Source: JABCZH01 sp963803775 (GTDB taxonomy: Bacteria > Acidobacteriota > Terriglobia > Terriglobales > Acidobacteriaceae). Taken from it: DNA of 64,000 nt. Positions 44,412 to 53,362 of this stretch are shown piece after piece (the stretch's first letter is position 1; every line of letters starts with the position of its first letter). The stretch spans positions 372,001-436,000 of the forward strand of contig CAWDNS010000001.1 of assembly GCA_963803775.1 (NCBI GenBank), read 5' to 3'. The translations under genes were made by a program, and so were the position numbers. The notes under the pieces are model-generated. The model saw nothing but the letters and a program-made list of their open reading frames with translations. It was not told where the DNA came from and searched no databases.

Positions 44412-45221
44412 TTACTCCCCGCGCCAGATGGAGAGTCCGGCTGCGCCTGTTGCCAGAACCCCTAGAGTGGCCGGTTCCGGGCTGGAAGGACGCGGACCCT
44501 TCGGGCTTAAACTGCTGTCATTCGCAAAGGGCAGTATTCCCGCGTCAAGTGGCTGATCGGGCACTGTTTCGTAGGCATAGCCGGTAATCGTGCCGTCATC
44601 GCATTGCACGTTCATGCGGATCCAACCGTAGTGTGTCTCACCGTTGATTTGGAACTTAATTCCCAAGTAACGGCCCTCGACATTGACCCACGGACCAAAA
44701 TAGCCCTGAAGAGAACAGGTATCCATACTAACGTTCGGGCCAAACTTGGCTCCATTGCCGATCACAGCACCCGGCACTAAAGCCGCTTTAAAGCCAGCCC
44801 TTGAGCTGACAGCCTGATTCGATGGTTTGTTGCCCAGTACAGCTAGAAGTCGAGTTGAGCTAAATCCAGTAGAGCTAAAGTCGGTGCCCCATCGAGCTAG
44901 AAATGTGAAGTCCGGCTGTCCATCGTGATCGACATCAAGCGTGACGTACGTCGTGGTGCCGGGCCGGGCCACGTGGATTTGGATGCTCGCCGGGGAATAG
45001 ACAATTTCGGCCATGGAAAAAGGAGCTTCAAGTACCACAACGGTCGCAAGGCCTAGTGCTGACACGGCAAGGGCGCCCTTATTCCAGTTTCCAACTACTT
45101 CTCTGGCGCCGACCACGTATGATTGGACACTGCGCTCGAGGTTCTGTTGAAGGTTAGTGGTTGCTCGAATTCGACGATTTTGAAGGGGGACGGTCTTGCC
45201 GTCGATCATGACCTTCTCCAA
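44412..45221 (-). CDS. PEP-CTERM sorted protein
   Basis: 269 residues. A basic N-terminus of about 45 residues precedes a hydrophobic stretch (ALAVSALGLATVVVLEAPFS) which ends in AEIVYSP. A DVDHDGQPDF motif is followed by a lectin-like beta domain and, at the C-terminus, SSPEPATLGVLATGAAGLSIW plus RGE: a canonical PEP-CTERM sorting signal (PEP motif, hydrophobic helix, basic end). Such proteins are processed by an exosortase (EpsH/XrtA type), not found in this window. Paralogue of the following gene. Function beyond envelope sorting is unknown. Confidence 0.85.
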   Translation of the reverse strand: MEKVMIDGKTVPLQNRRIRATTNLQQNLERSVQSYVVGAREVVGNWNKGALAVSALGLATVVVLEAPFSMAEIVYSPASIQIHVARPGTTTYVTLDVDHDGQPDFTFLARWGTDFSSTGFSSTRLLAVLGNKPSNQAVSSRAGFKAALVPGAVIGNGAKFGPNVSMDTCSLQGYFGPWVNVEGRYLGIKFQINGETHYGWIRMNVQCDDGTITGYAYETVPDQPLDAGILPFANDSSLSPKGPRPSSPEPATLGVLATGAAGLSIWRGE

Positions 45222-45339
45222 AAACTGCGATGCGAATGTCCACGGAGCTTACATTAGAAACCTCCCCTTGGCAATCAGCACTTCGGGCATCAGGACTTCG
45301 GGCACAAGGCGTATGTCATACATAGATCCGGCTCGCCAA

Positions 45340-46086
45340 CTACTCCCGGCGCCAGATAGATAGCCCCGACGCACCAGTCGCCAGGGCTCCAAGAGAAGCC
45401 GCCTTCGTAGAGGGAGGGAGCGGGGTCACGGGACTTAAACTGCTGTCGTTTGCAAAGGGCAGTACTCCCGCACCAAGCGGCTGGTTGGGCACGGTTTCGT
45501 AAGCGTAGCCGGTCAGGGTGAGGCGATAGAAACAACCGGAGGTCACGTTCAAGCGCGCCCAACCGTAGTGGGTCTGTCCGTCGATGACGAACTTAAGCCC
45601 AAGATAGCGGTTACTGACGTTTCTCCACGGTCCGCTGCTGCCTCCACCGCCGCTGCTAAAAAACGCTGCACAGTAGTCCATGCGCGAATGTTGCCCGAAC
45701 CTTCCGGCTGGGCCGATTCGTGCGCCGAGAGCGAGGGCCGCCTTGTACCGCTGTTTGCTGCTACTCATTACTCCGTTGGACGGCCCGTTCGCAAAAGCAC
45801 CGACCCCTCCGTAAACTCGGGCAACACCCGAGCTAAAGTTGGAACCCTCCCAAACCGAGAGGATGAAATCCACCTGGCCATCGTTGTTAACATCGAGGTT
45901 GAGGACGGACACGCCGGCGTGCCCGCCGCGATACAAGACCTGATCGGCCGCAGTGTAAACGATCTCAGCTTCCGATGGCGTCGAGGCAAGCATAAAGAAG
46001 CCACTGAGACCAACCACCGACGTCGCAAGAGATAGCCTTTCCCAACTAGCCGGTTTTGCTTTGGCGGCGGTGACGTAAGATCGCAA
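45340..46086 (-). CDS. Paralogue of the PEP-CTERM protein with degenerate sorting motif
   Basis: About 249 residues from the TTG at 46086. It mirrors its neighbour: hydrophobic leader ending AEIVYTA, VLNLDVNNDGQVDFILS, SNRYLGLKFVIDGQTHYGWA and YAYETVPNQPLGAGVLPFAN. At the C-terminus the tail reads STKAASLGALATGASGLSIW plus RRE: the helix and basic end persist, but the PEP tripeptide is KAA. Similarity continues upstream of the TTG (RVRATVELGRDLECRLRSYV matches RIRATTNLQQNLERSVQSYV of the paralogue), yet no ATG, GTG or TTG occurs before the in-frame stop near 46219, so the real start may be lost or non-canonical. Confidence 0.7.
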   Translation of the reverse strand: MRSYVTAAKAKPASWERLSLATSVVGLSGFFMLASTPSEAEIVYTAADQVLYRGGHAGVSVLNLDVNNDGQVDFILSVWEGSNFSSGVARVYGGVGAFANGPSNGVMSSSKQRYKAALALGARIGPAGRFGQHSRMDYCAAFFSSGGGGSSGPWRNVSNRYLGLKFVIDGQTHYGWARLNVTSGCFYRLTLTGYAYETVPNQPLGAGVLPFANDSSLSPVTPLPPSTKAASLGALATGASGLSIWRRE

Positions 46087-46213
46087 ACGGCATTCCAGGT
46101 CTCGACCTAACTCAACCGTTGCTCGGACTCTGGGTAAGCTTCTATGCTGAGCTTTCGGATATAGAACGAGGACGGCCGAAACGCCCGTCCCCCGCAGCGC
46201 GATTTTCGAGGTC

Positions 46214-46645
46214 CTATTTCAAGTAAATTTCTTCCAGCAGTTCGGAACTGATGGTTTCGCGCATTTCGATGCGCTTCTCGGTTAACTGTTGGCCTTGCTG
46301 TTTGCCCCCCAGAATCTTGTCGCGTACGGCTTCGCCCTTTGCTGATAAGCCGTCCAAGGCGGCATGGTTCTTGTATTCGATGGCGAGCGCAATATCCCAA
46401 TCCTCTGGGTTGGCTTTCGTAGCCTTGAAGAATACCTTGTAGTCCACGATCATTCCCTGCTTCTTTTGTTCCTCAAGCAGCGGCTTTGTGGATTGGCTCA
46501 GGCTGGTGAGGTACGCGTCCATCTGCCCCGGTTTCACACGAATCAAGCTTACTCGCCAGACCGGGCCTTCGGTGTAGTGTTCCTGGGCGAGCACGGCAGG
46601 AGCAAACAGCAACAGCAGTGCAACCAGACGGTAAATATGTTTCAT
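46214..46645 (-). CDS. Small secreted protein of unknown function
   Basis: 143 residues from ATG 46645 with GGGGAG upstream; a longer frame to 46726 has no site. Signal peptide LVALLLLFAPAVLAQ, then a compact domain with YTEGPVWRVSLIRVKPGQMD and PEDWDIALAIEYKNHAALDG. The pattern resembles ferredoxin-like (dimeric alpha-beta barrel) proteins. I do not recognise a named family. Lies next to hpf on the same strand but separated by 150 bases. Confidence 0.7.
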   Translation of the reverse strand: MKHIYRLVALLLLFAPAVLAQEHYTEGPVWRVSLIRVKPGQMDAYLTSLSQSTKPLLEEQKKQGMIVDYKVFFKATKANPEDWDIALAIEYKNHAALDGLSAKGEAVRDKILGGKQQGQQLTEKRIEMRETISSELLEEIYLK

Positions 46646-46802
46646 GTGGAGTCTCCCCGAGCAAAGTGAATTTGACTGAGGGATCATCATACGCTCGGGG
46701 CGAAGGTCACCCGCGTAGAACACCAAAACAGCAGATGAGGACGGGCAAGTCTCCCGTCCTCACATGATTTCGCTGATCGTTGAAGGCTGAGAGCCGACAG
46801 CT

Positions 46803-47411
46803 CTACGGCGCCTCGATCAACTCCATCTTGCCCTCGCGGGTGCGGTGCAGCACCATCACTTTACCCTTGGGATCCCGGAATACGAAGACATCGCGATCAC
46901 GAAAGTGGACTTCCTTGATGGCTTCTTCCAGGGTCATGGGCCGCATGGCAACTGCATCTTCGGAGCGCGAGAGATGCACTTCGGTCGACTTGGCAACTGC
47001 GGGAAACTTGTGCACTACGACGTCAACCGCGCTGCTTTCACTGAGGCCGACGGCGGTAGTTATAGCTTCCTGCGAACTGCTGCCATTCCATTTCTTGGGG
47101 CTGACACTCTTGTGATTATGGCGTTTCTGTGTGCGCCAACGAGTCTTGTATTTGACCGCCTGCTTCTCCAGATGTTCGAAAGCCTGGTTAACGGCGGAAG
47201 GCATATCGCCAGCCTGGGCTTCGCTGACCAATGGACCGTTGCGCGGGTTGATGGTAATTTCGGCCTTGTGGCGGCGCTTCTCGACCGCAAGGATCACCTT
47301 GGTCTCAAACTTGTCGCCTAGAATTTTACGGATCTTAGTAAGCCGGGTTTCAACTTCCTTGCGAATGGCGGGAGTAACCTCGAAGTGTCTGCCGGTAAAT
47401 TCCACGTTCAC
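46803..47411 (-). CDS. hpf: Ribosome hibernation promoting factor, long form
   Basis: 202 residues. N-terminal S30AE domain (MNVEFTGRHFEVTPAIRKEV, then LAVEKRRHKAEITINPRNG) and a C-terminal dimerisation domain (EVHLSRSEDAVAMRPMTLEE and VFVFRDPKGKVMVLHRTREG) connected by a basic linker. This is the long-HPF type which forms 100S ribosome dimers in stationary phase. Downstream of rpoN, the usual lpt-rpoN-hpf order; a 128-base gap separates them. Confidence 0.96.
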   Translation of the reverse strand: MNVEFTGRHFEVTPAIRKEVETRLTKIRKILGDKFETKVILAVEKRRHKAEITINPRNGPLVSEAQAGDMPSAVNQAFEHLEKQAVKYKTRWRTQKRHNHKSVSPKKWNGSSSQEAITTAVGLSESSAVDVVVHKFPAVAKSTEVHLSRSEDAVAMRPMTLEEAIKEVHFRDRDVFVFRDPKGKVMVLHRTREGKMELIEAP

Positions 47412-47539
47412 GAGCGCCCTCCTTGAAATTAGTTTCGCGTAACGGGCACTGCTTTGGATGCTGGTGTTCTCTCTCGGGAGGCTTGCCTCAGCGGCACAAT
47501 TGACGTTTTGCCCTTCCCGTTTTTGTGATTACCTCCTTT

Positions 47540-49315
47540 TCATTTCTTAACTCTGCGTTGATGGGTGCTAGGAATGCGCATGTCTTCACGGTATTTCGCG
47601 ACGGTACGGCGGGTCACCTGAATTCCCTGTGACTGCAAGATGCGGGTGATTTGTTCATCGGTCAGCGGCCGCGCAGTGTCTTCTTCTTCGATCAACTTCT
47701 TGACACGGCGTTTCAGGATCAGCAACGAAGTGTTGCCACCCTCGGGGCCGTTGACGCTCTCGCTGAAGAAGTACCGCAGTTCAAATACTCCCTGCGGAGT
47801 GTGCGCATACTTGCTGGCTACCGCGCGGCAAACCGTGGAAGGATGTACGCCGATTTCTTCCGCCACCTCCTTGATCATCATCGGCTTGAGTTCGTCGATG
47901 CCCTTTTCCAGAAAGTCCTGCTGCCGGGCCACAATCGAGTAGCAAACCTTCATGATGGTCTGCTTGCGCTGCTCGATGTTCTTAATGAGCTGAATGGCGC
48001 TCTTGTAGCGCTCCTTGACGTAGTTGCGCGTGTCTTTGTCGTTGCCATCTTTGACCAGCAATCGCTTGTAAGCCGGATTGAGTCGAAGCTGCGGCACGTC
48101 TTCATCATTCATCATGACCAGCCATTCGTCGCCATGTTTCACGAAGGCGACATCGGGTTCGATGAGCCTGGGCTGGGTCGTGTTGTAGCGGAGTCCGGGA
48201 CGAGGATCGAGGGTGCGAATGTAGATCAGAGCTTGCTCGACGGCCTCCACTGGACGTCCAAGGGCACGCGCGATTTCCTTGTGTTGTTTGTTCTGGACGG
48301 CGCGCAGATGCTGGTCGACGATGGCCAGCGCATCAGCGATTGCCAGGGCCGTGGCTTCACGTTCTCCGTTGCCATTCTTCTGCGACTCCAGCTGTTGCTG
48401 ATGGAATCGCAACTGATAGAGCAGGCATTCCCGCAAGTCGCGGCAGCCGACGCCCGGAGGATCCAGTTGGCGGACGACTTCGATGGCTTCGTGCAAATCG
48501 GTCAGGTTGAAGTTGGGAACAAAGCTTGGGTGCGCGGCAGCAGACGCGACGACCGGCTTCGAGGCCTCCACCAGAGGCTCGGGCGAAACCAGTGCCGCGG
48601 GAATGAGCTCATCGCTGAGATGGGGTTCGCCTGGGTTCCACTCAGGAGCGAGGCCGGTCTCGCCGGCAACAGTTTCATCCGGTAAGGGCATGTCCTCAGC
48701 TGACGGAATTTCGGCATTTAAACCCAGAGCGGTGGCTTCCTGAACAACTTTTTCTACAACCGCGGAATCGGCTCCGGGGCAGCCGGCGGAATCACACCCA
48801 GCATTTCATCGTCGCTGGCGATCAGATAGCCATCTTCATTCAGGTTGCCGATAATCAACTCCGCCGCTTCCCGAACTTCGGGGGTGGTCGGGATCGAGCC
48901 CAGCTGCCAGATCAAATGATCGGTCAGGTTGCTGGGCTTGGAGAGAAAATTTTCGAAGGAAGGACGTTCGATATCCTCACTTTCGCCCTGGCTGCGGTAG
49001 CCGGGATCGAGATAATCCTGGAAGAACGAGCCGAAATCAATTTCTTCGAACGGGTCTTTCTTATCTTCGGCGGCCGCAGTCGGGCTTTCTTCGACTGCCT
49101 TGCGGTCGCGGTCTTCTTCCTGGCGGCCGACGTCATCGAGCAGGGGAACCGAGTCTTCCAGCTCCTCAAGAACCGGGTTCTCCACCATCTCGGCGGTAAT
49201 CATGTCCCGCAGCTCAAGCTTGTTGAGCGCGAGACACTGACCATCTGCACCAGCCCGGGGTCAGGATCTGCCGCTGCGAGACCTTCAGATGCAATTTGTG
49301 TTGCAATAACACCAT
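47540..49315 (-). pseudogene. rpoN: RNA polymerase sigma-54 factor, three frameshifts
   Basis: Sigma-54. The N-terminus from ATG 49315 reads MVLLQHKLHLKVSQRQILTP (activator-contact region I), then QMVSV and LNKLELRDMITAEMVENPVL in two other frames, a core region, and the C-terminal RpoN box-like TVAKYREDMRIPSTHQRR near 47545-47600 (the ARRTVAKYR-type promoter-contact motif). Frame changes are needed near 49260, 49230 and 48765. A single intact frame covers 47540-48691. Reconstructed length about 590 residues, with an acidic region II. Because neighbours lptB and hpf are intact, single-base errors are likely. Confidence 0.9.
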
Positions 49316-49359
49316 AAGATCTGTTGTTGGTCGTCAGTCGTTGGTCGTTCGCCGCTTAT

Positions 49360-50088
49360 TCACACCAGCGAGAAACTCTCGCCCAGATACACTCGCCGGA
49401 CCTCGGGATTACCGCCCAACTGCTCCGGCGTCCCCTGAAGGAAAATTCTTCCTTCGTCAATGATGTAGGCCCGGTCGGTGACCGACAACGTTTCCCGCAC
49501 ATTGTGATCGGTGATCAGAATCCCGATTCCGGCGGCCTTCAGATCACTGATAATCTTCTGCAGGTCGAGCACGGCGATCGGGTCAATCCCGGAAAACGGC
49601 TCATCCAGCAAAATAAACGCCGGGTTGATGCAAAGGGCCCGAGCAATCTCAACCCGCCGCCGCTCTCCTCCCGAAAGCGCATATCCGCGGTTCTGGCGGA
49701 TGTGCTCCAGACCCAACTGGTCGATCAGCTTCTCCATCTTCTCCCGGCGCTCGTGCCAGGAGATAGGCTGCGCCTCCAGCACCGCCAGGATGTTTTCCTC
49801 AACCGTGAGTTTGCGAAAAACCGAAGCTTCCTGGGGGAGATAACTGATGCCGTACTGGCGCGCCCGCAGATACATGGGCACGTCCGTGATGTCGTCCTGG
49901 TCGATCAGGACCCGGCCGGTGTCGGGGGGGATCAAGCCGACGATCGCGTAAAAAGTCGTGGTCTTGCCAGCGCCGTTAGGTCCAAGTAAACCAACAACTT
50001 CGCCCTGTTCGACGCGCAGGCTTACACCGTTCACAACCCGGCGGCCACGATAGGATTTGCCGATTTCGTCGGTGGCCAGAGTACGCAT
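49360..50088 (-). CDS. lptB: LPS export ABC transporter ATP-binding protein LptB
   Basis: 242 residues. Walker A LLGPNGAGKTTTFYAIVG, Q-loop ISYLPQEASVFRKL, ABC signature YALSGGERRRVEIARAL, Walker B FILLDEPFSGIDPIAV and switch His in ITDHNVRE. The strong identity in the EASVFRKLTVEEN block is typical of LptB. Powers LPS transport with LptF/G. Start ATG abuts the stop codon of lptCA (TAAATG), implying translational coupling. rpoN starts 45 bases downstream. Confidence 0.96.
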   Translation of the reverse strand: MRTLATDEIGKSYRGRRVVNGVSLRVEQGEVVGLLGPNGAGKTTTFYAIVGLIPPDTGRVLIDQDDITDVPMYLRARQYGISYLPQEASVFRKLTVEENILAVLEAQPISWHERREKMEKLIDQLGLEHIRQNRGYALSGGERRRVEIARALCINPAFILLDEPFSGIDPIAVLDLQKIISDLKAAGIGILITDHNVRETLSVTDRAYIIDEGRIFLQGTPEQLGGNPEVRRVYLGESFSLV

Positions 50089-52353
50089 TTATCGTGCCAC
50101 TCGCGTTTGCGTAACGGCGGGGGATGAATTGTTGCCTTCAACCAGCACCCTATCATCGTGTCTAAAGAAAGTCAACGAAACCCCGGTAATCTTGCCCTGT
50201 TCGGCATCAAAAATGCTAGGCGGTCCGCCGGTCAGCACGAACTTGTCGTCCGCGGCGGTATAGACCAAGCGTTCTCCTTCCGCTCGGCGTAAGGGTTCTG
50301 TGGCGACGACATCTCCTGTTGCCACGATCTTGTCCAGTTTTCCCGCAGTTAACGATCGTTTGGCGGACACCTGCCCGCGTGCCTGGAGAAACGCGTCCAT
50401 TTGTTTAGCAGTGATAGTGACCTCTGCTTGTTTGGCTAAGACGTTGCCCTCGAAATGGACAATGCGATCACTGTCGGCATAGCTCAGGCGGGAAGAAGTG
50501 ATGGCCACGGGAGTAGAGTTTCCATGCGAGTCGTTTTGCACCAGGACGGTGGACACGGGCTGTGCCAACGCACCCTGCGCGGACGTTCCTTGTGCGACCA
50601 ACGAACGCTGGTTCCGATCGAAATCGATCGCCGGCGCTTCCACCACATTCGCATCTTGCCACAGCCGTACTCCTCCGCGGTACAGCGCGGTCGCGGCCGA
50701 GCTATGTGCCGTCATCGAACGAGCGGTAACATGAATCGGGCTGGAAGAAGCCAGGAGCGCTCCATTGGGCTGGGGCGTCAAGTCGCTGTAAGTAGTTTTG
50801 ACATCGCCGTCAGCAAAAGCGGTGCCGGTAGCGCGGTCCAGCCGCATCGTCTGGGCGGTTGTGGTCATTCCCCCCTCGCTGACGCGAGGCGCGCCGGTGA
50901 GGATCAATATTTGGTCCGCGGGAGTGTAGCGGCCTTGTTGGCCCCAGGCTTTGCGGTCGCCATCGTTGTAAACGACAGTTCCCTGCTGAACCAGCGATTC
51001 GATGCCGCGTCCGGGTTGAAAGGCGGCGTCCAGGGTGCGGCTGGTGCTGACACGATCCTGCTGCCCGGGATTCTTGCTGACGATATGAGCGTCGGGAGCA
51101 CCGTGAACGGTTGAGAGCTGGCCGGAATCGTCGAAATGAGCTTCAAACTTGCCCGCTGTCACCACCGTCTGCGGCCCTGCGCTTGATTCGGCAGAACGAA
51201 TTGCAATCTCGGCGGCTCCGAACGTCTCTGCGTGATCAAGACGGCGGCCACCGCTCAGCCAGAAATCCACAGCGGATGAGGTTAGTTCCAGATCTTGCGA
51301 AGCATGCGACGCACCCGTTGAAGTCTGGTGCTGGACCAGCCTGACATTTTCTTGGGTGTGAACTTTGGTGACCTGATTCTTGCCAGCAAAATCGAGCACC
51401 ACGCGGCCGGCACTGCCTTGCATCGGTTGCGCACCCGTCGTTTCCGCGGTTACATGTCCAGAAAGAATAGCGGTACGCAACCCTTCTCGTTTTTCTCCCA
51501 TAAGGAGTTCGAGTTGATCGCTATGTGCTTTCGCCGTTGGGTCCGCGTCTGTCTGGATCAATACGTTTCCCGTGGCCAGAATGCGGCTGACCCGGTTGTC
51601 AGGACGTAGAAACATAGTCGCCTGGTCGGATTGGCATCGCCGCGCGGAGGTGGTTAGCAGAGGCTGATCCAGCCAAATCTGGTGCTTCGTCTTCACGATC
51701 ACGGCCCGAGCTGCAGTCAGGGTCTCGCCCGTTTTCCCAGTCTGAAGGTTGACCTGAGACTCCAACATAAGTTCGCCGCTTCCTGCCAGGTAGCGGAGTC
51801 CCACGGCTGAACCGGTCGCCTGCGGCAGACTAAAGTCGACACGCTCTTTGGTTGAGGCATCTCCAATCTTCTGATTAAAAACCAGGGCGCTGGTTTTCAA
51901 GTGAATGGGATTCTTGAGGCCGCTGGGGGCGGACTGATCAGGATCCGCAGTGCCACCGGGGTTCGCCTGCAAGTCGATTTGAACTTCGCCTTGCGCGCTT
52001 ACATCGCCGGACTGCGGGTCGTAGTCGAAATCAGCACCCGATATGCGGTCATAGCGGCTGGAGTCACGTCCATAGATGGTGACGGTCACATCGTGCAGAC
52101 GGGCTCGTCCACCTCGCTTGAACTGCACCGCTTTGCTGGCCTCGATCTTGAACCAGGTGCGTCCTTGCTCGGACTTTGAAATGGTGAAGCCAGTGGCCGT
52201 CTGTTGAATTTCGACACCCATCTTCTCGGGGATCTGTTTCAGCGCATTCTGTACTCGCTGTTTGGCGTAGAAATAGACGCCGCCCACCACCAGCACAAGA
52301 GCAATGGCAGCTGCGGCAAACCAGCGGCGCAAGTGTGTGATGGAAACAGGCAT
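50089..52353 (-). CDS. LptC-LptA (OstA) fusion, LPS periplasmic bridge
   Basis: 754 residues, about twice the size of LptC plus LptA in E. coli. One N-terminal membrane helix (FAAAAIALVLVVGGVYFYAK) is followed by an LptC-like domain (ARLHDVTVTIYGRDSSRYDR and ISGADFDYDPQSGDVSAQGE) and a long array of OstA/LptA jellyroll strands (for example RIVHFEGNVLAKQAEVTITA, and the last part ITGVSLTFFRHDDRVLVEGN). In proteobacteria LptC and LptA are separate; here they are one polypeptide. Stop codon overlaps lptB. No separate lptA was seen in the window. Confidence 0.85.
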   Translation of the reverse strand: MPVSITHLRRWFAAAAIALVLVVGGVYFYAKQRVQNALKQIPEKMGVEIQQTATGFTISKSEQGRTWFKIEASKAVQFKRGGRARLHDVTVTIYGRDSSRYDRISGADFDYDPQSGDVSAQGEVQIDLQANPGGTADPDQSAPSGLKNPIHLKTSALVFNQKIGDASTKERVDFSLPQATGSAVGLRYLAGSGELMLESQVNLQTGKTGETLTAARAVIVKTKHQIWLDQPLLTTSARRCQSDQATMFLRPDNRVSRILATGNVLIQTDADPTAKAHSDQLELLMGEKREGLRTAILSGHVTAETTGAQPMQGSAGRVVLDFAGKNQVTKVHTQENVRLVQHQTSTGASHASQDLELTSSAVDFWLSGGRRLDHAETFGAAEIAIRSAESSAGPQTVVTAGKFEAHFDDSGQLSTVHGAPDAHIVSKNPGQQDRVSTSRTLDAAFQPGRGIESLVQQGTVVYNDGDRKAWGQQGRYTPADQILILTGAPRVSEGGMTTTAQTMRLDRATGTAFADGDVKTTYSDLTPQPNGALLASSSPIHVTARSMTAHSSAATALYRGGVRLWQDANVVEAPAIDFDRNQRSLVAQGTSAQGALAQPVSTVLVQNDSHGNSTPVAITSSRLSYADSDRIVHFEGNVLAKQAEVTITAKQMDAFLQARGQVSAKRSLTAGKLDKIVATGDVVATEPLRRAEGERLVYTAADDKFVLTGGPPSIFDAEQGKITGVSLTFFRHDDRVLVEGNNSSPAVTQTRVAR

Positions 52354-52477
52354 CTGAAGACAAGTTTACAGAAAGCCTACAGGAAGCGCTTCGACGGGAG
52401 CGTCCTCCTTTTCAGGTGTAAGATTGCGGGGTTTCTGGGGAATACCGTTGGTCTGACGGTTTTACGAGGAGGCACTG

Positions 52478-53362
52478 ATGAACCCGCGCGTCCCTTATAC
52501 AGCCAGAGAGGAAGATCTTCTTAATCCAGGCGTTCGCGAAGGTTTTTTCCCGCCTGGTGCGACGCAATCCGAGGCAATTCTGTGCGCGGGGATGGCCCGG
52601 CTGTCCTATTGCCGGAAGGATCCTGAGTTCGGGGTCGACCAGAATCGCATTCGAGAAAACTTGTTGGGCATTGGATTCACGCCCTACAGATTTCTGGAGA
52701 GCCTGAGTACCGCCCACGGAAAGGGAACGCATTGTCTCGTCGCTCTGCGAGATGATCCGCAGCCCGGTCGTAGGCTGGCAGTCGTTGTCTTCCGAGGAAC
52801 CGACGTCAAAGATGCAAGCAACCTGCTGTACGACGTCGATCTGGAGCTAGTGTCATGGGCGGGTAAAGGCCGAGTGCACAAGGGATTCGCGGCGGCGCTA
52901 GAACAAGTGCAACCGGAGCTTCTGACATCGTTGGAGTCGCTGGGAGATTATCGATTGCTTTATACCGGACACAGTCTGGGGGCCGCGATGGCGACTCTGC
53001 TGGCTTGTCTGAAGAAACCCGATGCGCTCTTCACCTTTGGATCGCCGCGCGTAGGCGATACGCAGTTCGTCAGCTCCTTGCAAGGGGTTGCCAATTTTCG
53101 TTTTCAGGATTGCTGCGATTTGGTGACTCGTGTTCCACCCGAAGAATTTGGATATGAGCACTTCGGACAACCTCACTATATCGATCACAAGCGGGACGTG
53201 ACTCTGAATCCCGATGAAAAGTTCATCGCGAAGGACCACCGCCGAGCTCGCTGGCATTATTTGTTTCGTTATGCGTGGCGACCCGGGAACATTCGAGTAC
53301 GCGAGTTGGCCGACCATGCTCCGATGAACTATGTATGGCCGGTGGCGGCGATGCGGAGTTAG
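52478..53362 (+). CDS. Class 3 lipase-like alpha/beta hydrolase
   Basis: 294 residues with GAGGAGG seven bases upstream of the ATG. Lipase class 3 fold: VVFRGTDVKDASNLLYDV (oxyanion region) and the nucleophile elbow LLYTGHSLGAAMATLLAC (Ser in GHSLG), then FTFGSPRVGDTQFV with DCCDLVTRVPPE (catalytic Asp) and HAPMNYVWP (His). No signal peptide, so cytoplasmic or non-classically exported. Its stop overlaps the convergent recJ stop by four bases. Confidence 0.9.
   Translation: MNPRVPYTAREEDLLNPGVREGFFPPGATQSEAILCAGMARLSYCRKDPEFGVDQNRIRENLLGIGFTPYRFLESLSTAHGKGTHCLVALRDDPQPGRRLAVVVFRGTDVKDASNLLYDVDLELVSWAGKGRVHKGFAAALEQVQPELLTSLESLGDYRLLYTGHSLGAAMATLLACLKKPDALFTFGSPRVGDTQFVSSLQGVANFRFQDCCDLVTRVPPEEFGYEHFGQPHYIDHKRDVTLNPDEKFIAKDHRRARWHYLFRYAWRPGNIRVRELADHAPMNYVWPVAAMRS

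Noticed and set aside
47651..48685. 344-codon open frame on the plus strand
   Set aside because: Antisense to the intact part of rpoN, whose product is clearly sigma-54; the plus-strand translation shows no domain.
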